DNA from: JABMPR01 sp964508765
GTDB lineage: Bacteria; Fidelibacterota; UBA8477; JABMPR01
Assembly (NCBI GenBank): GCA_964508765.1
Contig: CAZDVD010000003.1
Location: 1-64,000 of the forward strand
Direction of reading: 5' to 3'
Length of the DNA stretch: 64,000 bases
A program made the position numbers and the translations under genes. Below, in pieces: positions 1 through 8,820 of the stretch (its first letter is position 1; every line of letters starts with the position of its first letter). The notes beneath the pieces were generated by a model. It was not told the origin of the DNA and did no database searches. It was given only the letters and a program-made list of their open reading frames with translations.

Positions 1-1758
1 CAGGATACCCTGGTCTTTCATTTCCCCTGGATGATTCCTGGAACCTATTCAGAAGCCAATTATGGTAAGTTTATTCATAAGCTGAAAGCATTTGATCAAG
101 ATGATCAAGCTATCAAGGTGAAGAAGGGTAAGAATACCTTCATCATTACACCTGCGGAAAATATTAAAACCATCAAATACTGGGTCAGTGCGACCTGGGA
201 TAGCAGAAGGCTGGGGACTATCTGGCCTATGGCGGGGACAGGTATCATCAAGGATCGTGTATTTGCTATCAATGCGGGAGGTGTCTTTGGATACTTCCAG
301 GGACAGGAAAATCAAACTGTTGATATGCACTATGTCCATCCACAACACCTTTATGCCATGACCGTATTGGATCAGGAATCAACATCTCCTGGAGAGGTAT
401 CGATTTCAGCACGAGACTACCACGAACTCATTGATAGTCCCATCCTTTTTGGTAGACCCGATACCACCAGTTTTCGCATTCACAACACCAGTGTGCTTGT
501 AGGATTTGCCCATGAAACTGATGATACAGACAGAGCTATCAGCATTACAGAATCCCTGGAACCCTCTATGGAAGCGATTGGTTCATATCTAGATAATCTC
601 CCAGCTGAGGAATATGCCTACCTTATTTATTATACAAATGAATATGAGTTGGGCAAGATCTTAGATAATCAGAGATTCCTTGTTCTCAAAGGTATTCGCT
701 ATCTCATTCGGAATGGGGTGCCCATGGGTGGCGCCCTCGAGCACAACAAATCTTCATTTTACTATCTACCTGATCCTGGTCCCGGTTATACTGAAGCTAT
801 CTCCGAGACCATCGAGGACATAGCCATTCACGAGTTTATGCACATCATGACTCCCCTTAACCTAAGGACTCAACACATTCATAATTGGGATTATACTGAG
901 CCGGTGCTTTCAAAACACCTCTGGCTATATGAAGGCGTTACAGAGTATATGTCACAAATCATTCAGGTCAACGGCGGTATGCTCACACCCAAGGAATTCC
1001 TCCTCAGCCGCATGAAAAGAAAAATCAGTAAAGGAGAAGATTTCGCTCTTGAGAAAATGAGCTTCACTGAGATGTCGAGCAATGTCTTGGATAGACCATA
1101 TAAATCGGAGTACAATCAGGTTTATCAGCGTGGTGCCGTCATAGGTATGTTGCTGGATATTGAGATTATCCGACTGACTGAGGGCAGAAAACGTCTCATT
1201 GATGTGATGTATGAACTCGTTAACGAATACGGTCCCCAAAAGCCTATGGATGAGGAAATGGTCTTTGAATTATTTACTGACAAGGTCCATCCAGACCTGA
1301 GAAGCTTTTTTAGCAAATATATTGAGGGACGTGAACCCTTGCACTACGCTGAGATACTTGACCATGTCGGTGTTATTTATGAATCCGATGTTACTGTAAA
1401 AGTACCCCGACATCCCATTAATGACAATGGTTCGAAGTATTCAAACATTTTCATGGGGGGGAAACGCAGTATTAAAAAGGTGAGTAAGCAAGATGAGATT
1501 GGCTTCTTGGCTGGTGATAAAGTGGAACAAGACCTATACCTTGATACCTATTTCGATGATTTTGGCTATCCCTTGCCCGAAGGGTTTCAGGTAAGATTTG
1601 AGGTTGAGCGAGACTCAATTGAAGTCACCCTGACGGATAGAATCCAGTACAAAGAAGCTGAAGTCTCCCACCATCTGAGGATCAATCGGGAAATGACGCC
1701 GGAGCAGTCCCTATATTTTAATATCTGGCTGGGTTTTGAAGAACCCCTTGGCAAATAA
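1..1758 (+). CDS. M61-family metallopeptidase, 5' end outside window
   Basis: The frame is open from the first base, and residues before the first ATG (position 31) already match the family's N-terminal W-x-P-G-x-Y-type motif (FPWMIPGTYS). The gene therefore starts upstream and only about 585 residues are seen. The zinc site is visible: HEFMH (HExxH) at about residues 277-281, and a downstream glutamate in LWLYEGVTEY near residue 311, as in M61 glycyl aminopeptidases. These usually have an N-terminal beta domain, a thermolysin-like catalytic domain and a C-terminal PDZ domain. Here the C-terminal 100 residues could be a diverged PDZ, but I cannot show it. Known members are periplasmic or secreted; the signal peptide would lie outside the window. 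No operon partner is evident. Confidence 0.85.
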   Translation, partial: QDTLVFHFPWMIPGTYSEANYGKFIHKLKAFDQDDQAIKVKKGKNTFIITPAENIKTIKYWVSATWDSRRLGTIWPMAGTGIIKDRVFAINAGGVFGYFQGQENQTVDMHYVHPQHLYAMTVLDQESTSPGEVSISARDYHELIDSPILFGRPDTTSFRIHNTSVLVGFAHETDDTDRAISITESLEPSMEAIGSYLDNLPAEEYAYLIYYTNEYELGKILDNQRFLVLKGIRYLIRNGVPMGGALEHNKSSFYYLPDPGPGYTEAISETIEDIAIHEFMHIMTPLNLRTQHIHNWDYTEPVLSKHLWLYEGVTEYMSQIIQVNGGMLTPKEFLLSRMKRKISKGEDFALEKMSFTEMSSNVLDRPYKSEYNQVYQRGAVIGMLLDIEIIRLTEGRKRLIDVMYELVNEYGPQKPMDEEMVFELFTDKVHPDLRSFFSKYIEGREPLHYAEILDHVGVIYESDVTVKVPRHPINDNGSKYSNIFMGGKRSIKKVSKQDEIGFLAGDKVEQDLYLDTYFDDFGYPLPEGFQVRFEVERDSIEVTLTDRIQYKEAEVSHHLRINREMTPEQSLYFNIWLGFEEPLGK

Positions 1759-1909
1759 GCACGCCGAATATTTTCGCTGTTATTGGATACTCTGGGAAAA
1801 CGAGTTGTCTAGATTAAGTCTATTGGCTTAACCTCATATTCCACAATAATTTATACTTGATCATAAATTGAGGAAAATTATGTTTAGCCTTTAGGGAGGG
1901 AGCTCATCT

Positions 1910-2443
1910 TTGAATAAAAATACGTTAATTATTATAGCAGTCATTTTGTTGCTGCCACTTCTGGGAAATCAATGGCTCTTAGCTCAGCCACTTACTGTTT
2001 TTTATGGGGACGATAAAACTATTCATGAATGCAGGATAGTGAGTGTCTCAGAATTCAATGTAAGTATAGAGTATACACCCTTTCTACCCGGTATTTATTC
2101 CAGGATGAACTTGAGTCTAGATTCTATTACTGGGATTCGAGAGTTTAGTAGAGCCAATAAATATGTGCCCTATCTGACTTTTCTGGGTAGTTACATAGGT
2201 GTAAGATATTTTTTTAAGGAGCGTGATCCCATAGATGAGATGAATTGGAGTGAAAGAGTTGCTTCCTGGCTGGATACGCCCCTAAATTTTATGAGTAGTG
2301 TTTGTGTTGGAGGGGCAGTTGGATATTTGGGTGGACACTATTTGTTGGGAGGTAATCGTAAGCTTCTTGTTGTGAAGGACATGTCCAATTCTGAAAAACA
2401 GATTCTTCTGTCTAAGTATATCGAGCCAATCAGACATCCCTAA
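1910..2443 (+). CDS. hypothetical small envelope protein with signal peptide
   Basis: A 177-residue protein that I do not recognise. A TTG start is chosen because a strong AGGGAGGG ribosome site ends 9 nt upstream. The N-terminus is a signal peptide or anchor (IIIAVILLLPLLG). A short beta-like region of about 60 residues follows, containing a sequence resembling a small periplasmic domain. Near residues 125-150 there is a glycine-rich hydrophobic stretch (VCVGGAVGYLGGHYLLGG) that could be a membrane helix. It stands alone between the M61 gene and the phosphorelay operon, with 150 nt upstream and 134 nt downstream. No function is proposed. Confidence 0.6.
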   Translation: MNKNTLIIIAVILLLPLLGNQWLLAQPLTVFYGDDKTIHECRIVSVSEFNVSIEYTPFLPGIYSRMNLSLDSITGIREFSRANKYVPYLTFLGSYIGVRYFFKERDPIDEMNWSERVASWLDTPLNFMSSVCVGGAVGYLGGHYLLGGNRKLLVVKDMSNSEKQILLSKYIEPIRHP

Positions 2444-2577
2444 TTTCGTATCGATATAAATATGTCGGCAATAAGTCCTGCTGAAGCTGGCTATAAATCA
2501 ATCCTAACATTATGTATAAGCAATTTTTACCGTATATTAGTTTGATTGATTCTGAATACAATTGATAAAGTGATATT

Positions 2578-2952
2578 ATGAATGAACAGGCGAATAACTC
2601 AAAAATTCCAGCTGATATTGACCCCTTGTTTTTGACCCGCTTACAAGAGTTGGGTGGTTCAAAATTGGCCAGCGAACTTGTTGGCATGTATTTAACCAGA
2701 GGCTCCCAACTTCTGGATACCATTTCAACTGGCTTGGATACCAATGATTTACCAGCAGTGAAAAATGCAGCTCACTCGCTCATCTCAAGCGCGGGAAACC
2801 TGGGTGGAAAAAGGGTTTCGGACCTTGCAAAATCTATTGAAAGCGCTGCAATTGAAGAGCAGATAGATACTATACCGGAGCTCTTGTCAAAAATTATATC
2901 GGCTCAAGAAGCCTTTCAGCAGTACTTACAAGGAGCGTTAGAGCATTTATGA
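2578..2952 (+). CDS. Hpt domain phosphotransfer protein
   Basis: A 124-residue single-domain histidine phosphotransferase. The phospho-accepting site is in NAAHSLISSAGNLGG with the histidine at residue 66, matching the HxLKGSAxxLGA pattern of Hpt domains. Hpt proteins carry phosphate between receiver domains in multistep phosphorelays in the cytoplasm. It is the first gene of a long plus-strand operon. Its stop overlaps the next start as ATGA at 2949-2952, so it is translationally coupled to a stand-alone receiver. Likely partners are the receivers of the hybrid kinase two genes downstream. The start is an ATG with only a weak ribosome site (AAAGTGA). Confidence 0.88.
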   Translation: MNEQANNSKIPADIDPLFLTRLQELGGSKLASELVGMYLTRGSQLLDTISTGLDTNDLPAVKNAAHSLISSAGNLGGKRVSDLAKSIESAAIEEQIDTIPELLSKIISAQEAFQQYLQGALEHL

Positions 2953-3320
2953 AACGTATCGCTGTTGTAGAAGATAATCCTGATAATCTTATGTTGGTCG
3001 AAGCTATTCTCGGCTCTCTGTATGAGATGGTAAGCTATGAGAATGGTATCGATGCTCTCGCTGGATTGCCAGATGAGAATGTTGAACTGGTTCTTCTGGA
3101 TATCTCCCTTCCACGCATGGATGGAGTAGCTGTACTGGAGTCAATGCGGCTCGATGATAAGTTAAAACATTTGCCAGTCATCGCCCTGACGGCGCATGCC
3201 ATGGTGGGTGATAGAGAAAAATACATGGAAAAAGGGTTTGACGAATATTTTACCAAGCCCATTGTCGACTTCAATGCTCTCATCGAGATGGTTGAACGCA
3301 TGATTGATCAGAAGCATTAG
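2949..3320 (+). CDS. Stand-alone response regulator receiver (CheY/Spo0F-like)
   Basis: A 123-residue receiver domain with no output domain. The acidic pair is E8-D9, the phospho-acceptor is D51 (LLDISLPRMDG), the conserved Thr is T81 (ALTAHA), and K103 (FTKP) completes the active site. It overlaps the Hpt gene by 4 nt and is followed after 16 nt by the hybrid kinase. The family acts as a phosphate shuttle or as an allosteric effector that binds a partner. In this operon it probably works with the Hpt protein as the middle part of a phosphorelay. The specific partner is inference. Confidence 0.9.
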   Translation: MKRIAVVEDNPDNLMLVEAILGSLYEMVSYENGIDALAGLPDENVELVLLDISLPRMDGVAVLESMRLDDKLKHLPVIALTAHAMVGDREKYMEKGFDEYFTKPIVDFNALIEMVERMIDQKH

Positions 3321-3336
3321 AGGGAACAGTTTTTAA

Positions 3337-6300
3337 ATGCTGATGTTGGCTGAACTACTTTTTCTATTCGCCTCACTGGCTCTCCTGGTTTTCCTGATTG
3401 TTCTGGGTGAACGTTCTCGTCTCCATGTTCAGCGGGGTTGGTATATCATCATATCAGCATTTTCACTCCTGTTTATCGGTGCGAGTATTGAATATTTTGA
3501 CAGTTTCCATCACAGCTCGCTGGCCGATTATCTCAATGCACCCCTGATCCAAATTGGTGTGAAGTATTTTGCCTCCTATGCGATGGGGCTGGTGCTTCTT
3601 TTGGTGGGCCTCTTGTTTTGGGCTCCTACGGTGGTTGCCTCCCGTGAAAAATATTTATTAAGAATTAAGAATAGCGAACGACGCTATCGTCTACTCACTG
3701 AGAATGCCAGCGATATGCTGGCTGAACACGAACTTGATGGCAGTTTTAGCTTTGTAACTCCCGCATCTATAACCATTGTGGGCTATACACCTGAGGAACT
3801 CATCGGGCACTCCATCTATGATTATGTTGATCCTGACCAGCTGGAGTTTATCAAACAGGAACATAGCAAAATATTAGAGTCTTCAGAGCCAGTTCCGGTG
3901 ACCTATCTGTTTCGACATAAACTGGGCCATTTCATCTGGCTAGAGTCCTCAACTCGGATCTATCAACCATCCGAGGATGAAGAACCACGCATCCTCTCGG
4001 TAAGTCGAGATGTCTCAGAAAGAGTCGAGTTCGAGGAGAATCTTCAGAAACTAAATACTTCCCTGGATGAACAACAGAGACGCGTTCATCTCCTCTATGA
4101 ATTATCTGCCAGCTCAAATCTTTCAACAAAAGAACAACTTGAAGCAACCCTGAAAGCAGGTCTGGATAACCTCGGATTGGATTTGGGTATTATCAGTCAA
4201 ATTCGGGATAAGGAATACAAAGTTTTGCACTTTTATCCTGAATCATCTGGACTTTCTCAAGGGCAGATTTTTGATCTGGGTGACACTTACTGCAGCATTG
4301 CTCTGATGGCGAAGGACATCGTGGCTATTGATGAGATGAAATCTTCGGAATTCTCCGCTCATCCCTGCTATGCGACATTCAATCTTGAGTCATATATCGG
4401 GGTTCCCATTAAGGTCAATGATGAACCCTTCGGTACGCTAAACTTTTCCCGTTCACAAGCTCGTGATATTCCTTATACAGAGTCAGATCACGATTTCGTT
4501 CGGCTCATGGGCCAGTGGGTAAGTCGTGTGCTGGAACAAGAAAGAGCTACAAAGAAGCTGACACAGAGTGAGGAAAAGTTCAGGGCTTTGGTGCGTTCAG
4601 CTGTCGTGGGTGTGATAACCATGGATGCCCATGGAACCATCGAAAGTTACAACGACGCTGCTCAGCAAATTTTTGGGTATACGCTTCAGGAAGTATGGGG
4701 CAATAACATCAAGATGCTCATGGGCTTACCTGAATCCGATACTCACGACGACTATTTAAAACGATTCCGTGAGCGCGACACAGAAGGGGCTGTTGCTGAA
4801 TCACGCGAGGTGGTAGGTAAACGCAAAGATGGCAGAGCCGTCTATCTTGATCTAGGTATCAATGAAGTCCGCACGGAGGGCAGCCACTTTTTGACGGGAA
4901 CCTTTAGAGATATCACCGAGATGAAAAAAGCTGCCGATGATCTGGCCAATGCCCATCTCCAACTCAAAAGCGTCTTTAATTCTGCCACCCAGGTCGGAAT
5001 TATTGCTACTAACTTGGAAGGTAAAATAACCATTTTCAATCCTGGAGCAGAACGCATGCTGGGTTACAGCAGTGATGAATTAATTGGTAAGGCATCTGAC
5101 ATTTTTCATCTCGACTCTGAAGTCAAAAAGCGATCAGAGGAACTAAGCCGCGAGCTTGGGCGACCTATAGAAGGGTTTGAGACTTATGTGGTGCTTGCAA
5201 AGATGGGCGGCTACTCAGAAAAAGAGTGGACTTATGTTCGCAAGGACGGGAGTCAACTCACTGTAGACTCTGCAGTGACAGCCACTCTGGATACATCTGG
5301 TAATATCACAGGCTTTCTAGGTATTGCTCTGGATATTACTCAGAGAAAACGAGGTGAAGAAGCACTTCAGTTGGCAAAATCAGTCGCTGAAGAAGCCAAC
5401 AAAACCAAGAGTGAATTTTTAACCAACATGAGTCATGAACTCAGGACACCACTTAACTCAGTCATCGGCTTTTCAAATGTTATTTTAAGAAATGCTGATT
5501 CCAAAATGGATGAAAAGGAACTTACCTACCTGGAAAGAATCCAGGCCAATGGTAAACATCTTTTAGAGCTGATTAATGATATTCTGGATCTTTCAAAAGT
5601 TGAAGCTGGCAGCATGGAACTTGAAATTGTGAGTCTCAATGTGGGTGATTTAATTACGGATCTCATCGGCCAGGTAGAAAGCCAAGTTGCTCAAAAAGAA
5701 GTAAATTTGGTGGTAGACCTTCCCCAAAAAATCAGCGAAATTCAGACTGACCCTGGAAAACTAAAGCAGATTTTGTTAAACCTCGTTTCCAATGCAATCA
5801 AGTTTACTGATCAAGGGGCCGTGACCGTCGCATTGATGACCGATTCCCATACCAACCGCCCGACGAGCATTCAAGTTGTTGATTCCGGCATTGGCATTCC
5901 TGAGGATCGGCTGAGCCATATTTTCGATGAATTCGAGCAAGTAGATTCCAGCACACAACGTAAATATGGTGGCACCGGATTGGGACTATCGATCAGCCGG
6001 GCTCTTTGTGAGCTCATGGGATACACCCTGAACGTGTCAAGTGAAGAGGGAAAAGGTTCAACATTTAAAATCTCAATACCTTCCGAGGACCCTGTGGCCA
6101 ATGTGGAAGAATCTATACGTAAGGCGACTCGCTCCACCGAACGCGCCTCAGGATCCATCGAGGATGGTAGTTTCAAAGGCAAACGTATTCTTCTGGTTGA
6201 TGATGATCCAGATTCATTGACACTACTCTCACATTACCTTAAAGATACAGAATGTGAACTAGAGACGGCAGAATCCACCGCCGCCGCCATGGTCACTGTG

Positions 6301-6912
6301 AAGCGTCAAAAACCAGATCTTATTACCCTGGATCTCAGAATGCCTGATGAAGCGGGAGATATATTTCTTGCTGCATTGCGGGCAAACGAGGAGTTTGCAG
6401 ATATCCCCGTTGTGGTTGTGAGTATTGTCGCTCGGGAAAATCGGGGAAAATTACCTGGTGCCACAGATTTTGTGCAAAAACCGGTGAATCAACATGACCT
6501 GATATGGGCCATCCGGAGAAACATTCAAAACTCGCCTTGTTGCGTGCTGCTTGTTGAGGATGATCCGGATATGCGAAATGTCATTTCTGAATATCTCTCA
6601 GATCTTCAGCTTGAACTAAGAATGGCGGGCAATGGACAAGAAGCGCTTGACATTCTTGATGATTATGTCCCAAACTTAATCCTTCTCGATTTAAAAATGC
6701 CTGAAATGGGTGGCTTAAAATTTCTTGAAGTTTTGGAGAATAAGACCAATCACACCATGCCACGTGTTGTGATAATTACGGGCAAACAAATGTCTCCCCA
6801 GGAGGAACTTCTCATAAAGAATGATGGCATCATCATTATCAAAAAAGATCAGGATTTTGAGCAGGAATTACGACATCAAATGCTGACCGTGTTTTCTGAA
6901 AAGAAAGAGTAA
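3337..6912 (+). CDS. Hybrid sensor histidine kinase (TM-PAS-GAF-PAS-PAS-HisKA-HATPase-REC-REC)
   Basis: A 1191-residue membrane hybrid kinase. About three hydrophobic helices occupy residues 1-95. A PAS domain follows (about 110-235), then a GAF domain (about 255-405), two more PAS domains (about 415-540 and 545-680), HisKA with the phospho-histidine H700 in NMSHELRTPLNS, and HATPase_c with DSGIGIP near 849 and a GTGLGL lid. The two C-terminal receivers have acceptors D999 (LDLRMPDEAG) and D1118 (LDLKMPEMGG). The second receiver ends in IIIIKKDQD rather than the usual KP, a mild deviation. The signal sensed is unknown. The gene sits 16 nt after the stand-alone receiver and 10 nt before a GGDEF regulator, so the output is probably cyclic di-GMP and the polysaccharide synthase downstream. 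Confidence 0.92.
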   Translation: MLMLAELLFLFASLALLVFLIVLGERSRLHVQRGWYIIISAFSLLFIGASIEYFDSFHHSSLADYLNAPLIQIGVKYFASYAMGLVLLLVGLLFWAPTVVASREKYLLRIKNSERRYRLLTENASDMLAEHELDGSFSFVTPASITIVGYTPEELIGHSIYDYVDPDQLEFIKQEHSKILESSEPVPVTYLFRHKLGHFIWLESSTRIYQPSEDEEPRILSVSRDVSERVEFEENLQKLNTSLDEQQRRVHLLYELSASSNLSTKEQLEATLKAGLDNLGLDLGIISQIRDKEYKVLHFYPESSGLSQGQIFDLGDTYCSIALMAKDIVAIDEMKSSEFSAHPCYATFNLESYIGVPIKVNDEPFGTLNFSRSQARDIPYTESDHDFVRLMGQWVSRVLEQERATKKLTQSEEKFRALVRSAVVGVITMDAHGTIESYNDAAQQIFGYTLQEVWGNNIKMLMGLPESDTHDDYLKRFRERDTEGAVAESREVVGKRKDGRAVYLDLGINEVRTEGSHFLTGTFRDITEMKKAADDLANAHLQLKSVFNSATQVGIIATNLEGKITIFNPGAERMLGYSSDELIGKASDIFHLDSEVKKRSEELSRELGRPIEGFETYVVLAKMGGYSEKEWTYVRKDGSQLTVDSAVTATLDTSGNITGFLGIALDITQRKRGEEALQLAKSVAEEANKTKSEFLTNMSHELRTPLNSVIGFSNVILRNADSKMDEKELTYLERIQANGKHLLELINDILDLSKVEAGSMELEIVSLNVGDLITDLIGQVESQVAQKEVNLVVDLPQKISEIQTDPGKLKQILLNLVSNAIKFTDQGAVTVALMTDSHTNRPTSIQVVDSGIGIPEDRLSHIFDEFEQVDSSTQRKYGGTGLGLSISRALCELMGYTLNVSSEEGKGSTFKISIPSEDPVANVEESIRKATRSTERASGSIEDGSFKGKRILLVDDDPDSLTLLSHYLKDTECELETAESTAAAMVTVKRQKPDLITLDLRMPDEAGDIFLAALRANEEFADIPVVVVSIVARENRGKLPGATDFVQKPVNQHDLIWAIRRNIQNSPCCVLLVEDDPDMRNVISEYLSDLQLELRMAGNGQEALDILDDYVPNLILLDLKMPEMGGLKFLEVLENKTNHTMPRVVIITGKQMSPQEELLIKNDGIIIIKKDQDFEQELRHQMLTVFSEKKE

Positions 6913-6922
6913 AAAGAAAGTA

Positions 6923-8449
6923 ATGGAAGAATTTCAAAAAAATTATCTCCAAAAAATGGGCTCTCGGATTGAAGCCTTTCGGGCCTCAGAGAGAGGACTT
7001 TCCAGTAATTTTGAAGAGTCAGCCATTTCCATTCGAAGACTCGCCCATTCACTTCGTGGATCTGGAGCGACATATGGTTTCCCAAAAATCAGCGAGTTGT
7101 CAGCGGCCTTAGAAGACTCAACTGACGACATGTTGACAGAGGCTCTGACCAACCTCGTTGCTCATCTTGAGGAGCTGTATGGTGGCAGTCGACCCGATCG
7201 TGAGCGGATCCTTGTCGTTGACGATTCTGATGAAATCCGCTTGATGCTTGGAGTTATTCTGCAAAAACAGGGTTATGATGTTTCCACTGCTGAAACTGCC
7301 CAGGCAGGTATGGATTTTCTTGCGACTGAAGTTTTTGACCTGATGATATTGGATCTTGTCCTACCTGACATTGATGGGCGCAATTTCCTCATGAAGCTCA
7401 GAGAGGATCATCGTACTGCGACTTTACCCGTGTTGGTGCTTTCTGCAAAAAATAGTCCCCAGATAAAGGCAGAATGTTTCGCACTGGGAGCAGATGATTA
7501 TTTCGAAAAACCTCTGGACCCAGCACTACTGACTACAAGGGTTGCTGTGACACTTCAACGAAGTCGCAACCTGGAAAAGCAAACTCGTTATGATCACCTC
7601 ACCAATCTTCCCAATCGCGCGGCCTTTTCTGAAACCTATGAGTCACAGAGTAAGCTGTCATTTAGAGAAGAATCACCCCTGTGTTTGGCAATGTTGGATA
7701 TAGATGAATTCAAAAAAATTAACGATGACCACGGTCATATGGTAGGTGATGAAGCCCTCCGCTATGTGGCGACCCAAATTAGAGAGAAGTTGCGTCAATC
7801 AGATTTTGTGGCCCGGTGGGGAGGAGAGGAATTTGCTGTTTTGCTGCCTGCAACCATGGAGGCAGATGGTAAGTCGGCACTCACAAAGGCATTGTCGCAC
7901 TTAAATGAATATCCTCTAGCGACAAAGGCTGGTGATTCAATTCCCCTTAGCTTTTCAGGGGGTGTCTATCAGGTAAAATCTGGCGAGGATCTGGAACAGG
8001 CACTCTCACAGGCAGATGCCCTGCTTTATAGAGCAAAAGCCTCTGGCAGGAACTGCATCATGGCTTCAAATGACGATATTGAAATCCGACCCACCAAAAT
8101 TCTTATGGCTGAGGATGATGATCTGACAGCTGAATTTGTTCTCCACCGTTTGCGCAAGGATGGATTTGAAGTTGACCATTTCGATCGAGGTGATGCTGCC
8201 CTGGAAGCAGCCAGGAGAGAAAAGTATGATCTGGCCATATTTGATGTCAAAATGCCAGGTATGGAAGGCTTCGAGCTTTTACAAAGGACTCGAGGAGATT
8301 CATTGAACCAAAAAACACCTGTAATCATGCTGACATCCATGGGAAGTGAACAGGATATTTCCAGAGGGCTCAAGTTGGGCGCCAATGACTACGTCCTGAA
8401 GCCATTCAGTCCAATGGAGCTGCTGGCCAGAATCCGACGACTCATATAA
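6923..8449 (+). CDS. Hpt-REC-GGDEF-REC diguanylate cyclase
   Basis: A 508-residue multidomain regulator. It has an N-terminal Hpt domain with H42 (RRLAHSLRGSGA) and a receiver with D144 (LDLVLPDIDG). The GGDEF domain has the active motif GGEEF at 300-304. An RxxD product-inhibition site (RQSD, 291-294) lies five residues before it. A second receiver has D441 (FDVKMPGMEG). It should make cyclic di-GMP from GTP in the cytoplasm, gated by phosphorylation and limited by product feedback. An Hpt in the same chain as two receivers allows phosphate to enter from the hybrid kinase encoded 10 nt upstream. The stop overlaps the next start by one base (TAATG). The order Hpt-REC-GGDEF-REC is uncommon in my experience. 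Confidence 0.92.
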   Translation: MEEFQKNYLQKMGSRIEAFRASERGLSSNFEESAISIRRLAHSLRGSGATYGFPKISELSAALEDSTDDMLTEALTNLVAHLEELYGGSRPDRERILVVDDSDEIRLMLGVILQKQGYDVSTAETAQAGMDFLATEVFDLMILDLVLPDIDGRNFLMKLREDHRTATLPVLVLSAKNSPQIKAECFALGADDYFEKPLDPALLTTRVAVTLQRSRNLEKQTRYDHLTNLPNRAAFSETYESQSKLSFREESPLCLAMLDIDEFKKINDDHGHMVGDEALRYVATQIREKLRQSDFVARWGGEEFAVLLPATMEADGKSALTKALSHLNEYPLATKAGDSIPLSFSGGVYQVKSGEDLEQALSQADALLYRAKASGRNCIMASNDDIEIRPTKILMAEDDDLTAEFVLHRLRKDGFEVDHFDRGDAALEAARREKYDLAIFDVKMPGMEGFELLQRTRGDSLNQKTPVIMLTSMGSEQDISRGLKLGANDYVLKPFSPMELLARIRRLI

Positions 8450-8820
8450 TGAGTTATTCACTTCTAATCATTGATGATGATGAGGATATCCGCCTCATTC
8501 TTGCCTCAGTGCTTGCCTCAATAGACGATCTGACAATATTTGAAGCGGCTGATGGTTTGCAGGCTCAAGCAATCATGCAGAGTCAGAGAATCGATGGAAT
8601 TATTTTAGACTATCAATTGCCTGATATCAGTGGTGAAGAACTCTTGGGCATTTTCAAAAACTCGTCCCACCCAAAACAACCTGAAGTCATTATGCTCTCT
8701 GCCCGGGATGACGAGGATCTCATAAAAACCTGGCTAGGTCTGGGAGCCAAAGCTGTGTTGAGAAAACCTTTTAATCCATTCGAACTCCTTGCTCAGCTCC
8801 GGGTTCATCTTGAGCTCTGA
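8449..8820 (+). CDS. Response regulator receiver protein
   Basis: A 123-residue receiver without an output domain. The acidic cluster is DDDED near residue 10, the acceptor is D54 (LDYQLPDISG), and the conserved lysine is in LRKPFNP. It starts with an ATG overlapping the preceding stop by one base. The 3' end overlaps the likely start of the HEAT protein. This is the sixth receiver domain encoded in the operon (one in 2949-3320, two in the hybrid kinase, two in the GGDEF protein, and this one). Its terminal position before the HEAT and glycosyltransferase genes suggests a role in protein-protein control of the secretion machinery, but this is inference. Confidence 0.88.
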   Translation: MSYSLLIIDDDEDIRLILASVLASIDDLTIFEAADGLQAQAIMQSQRIDGIILDYQLPDISGEELLGIFKNSSHPKQPEVIMLSARDDEDLIKTWLGLGAKAVLRKPFNPFELLAQLRVHLEL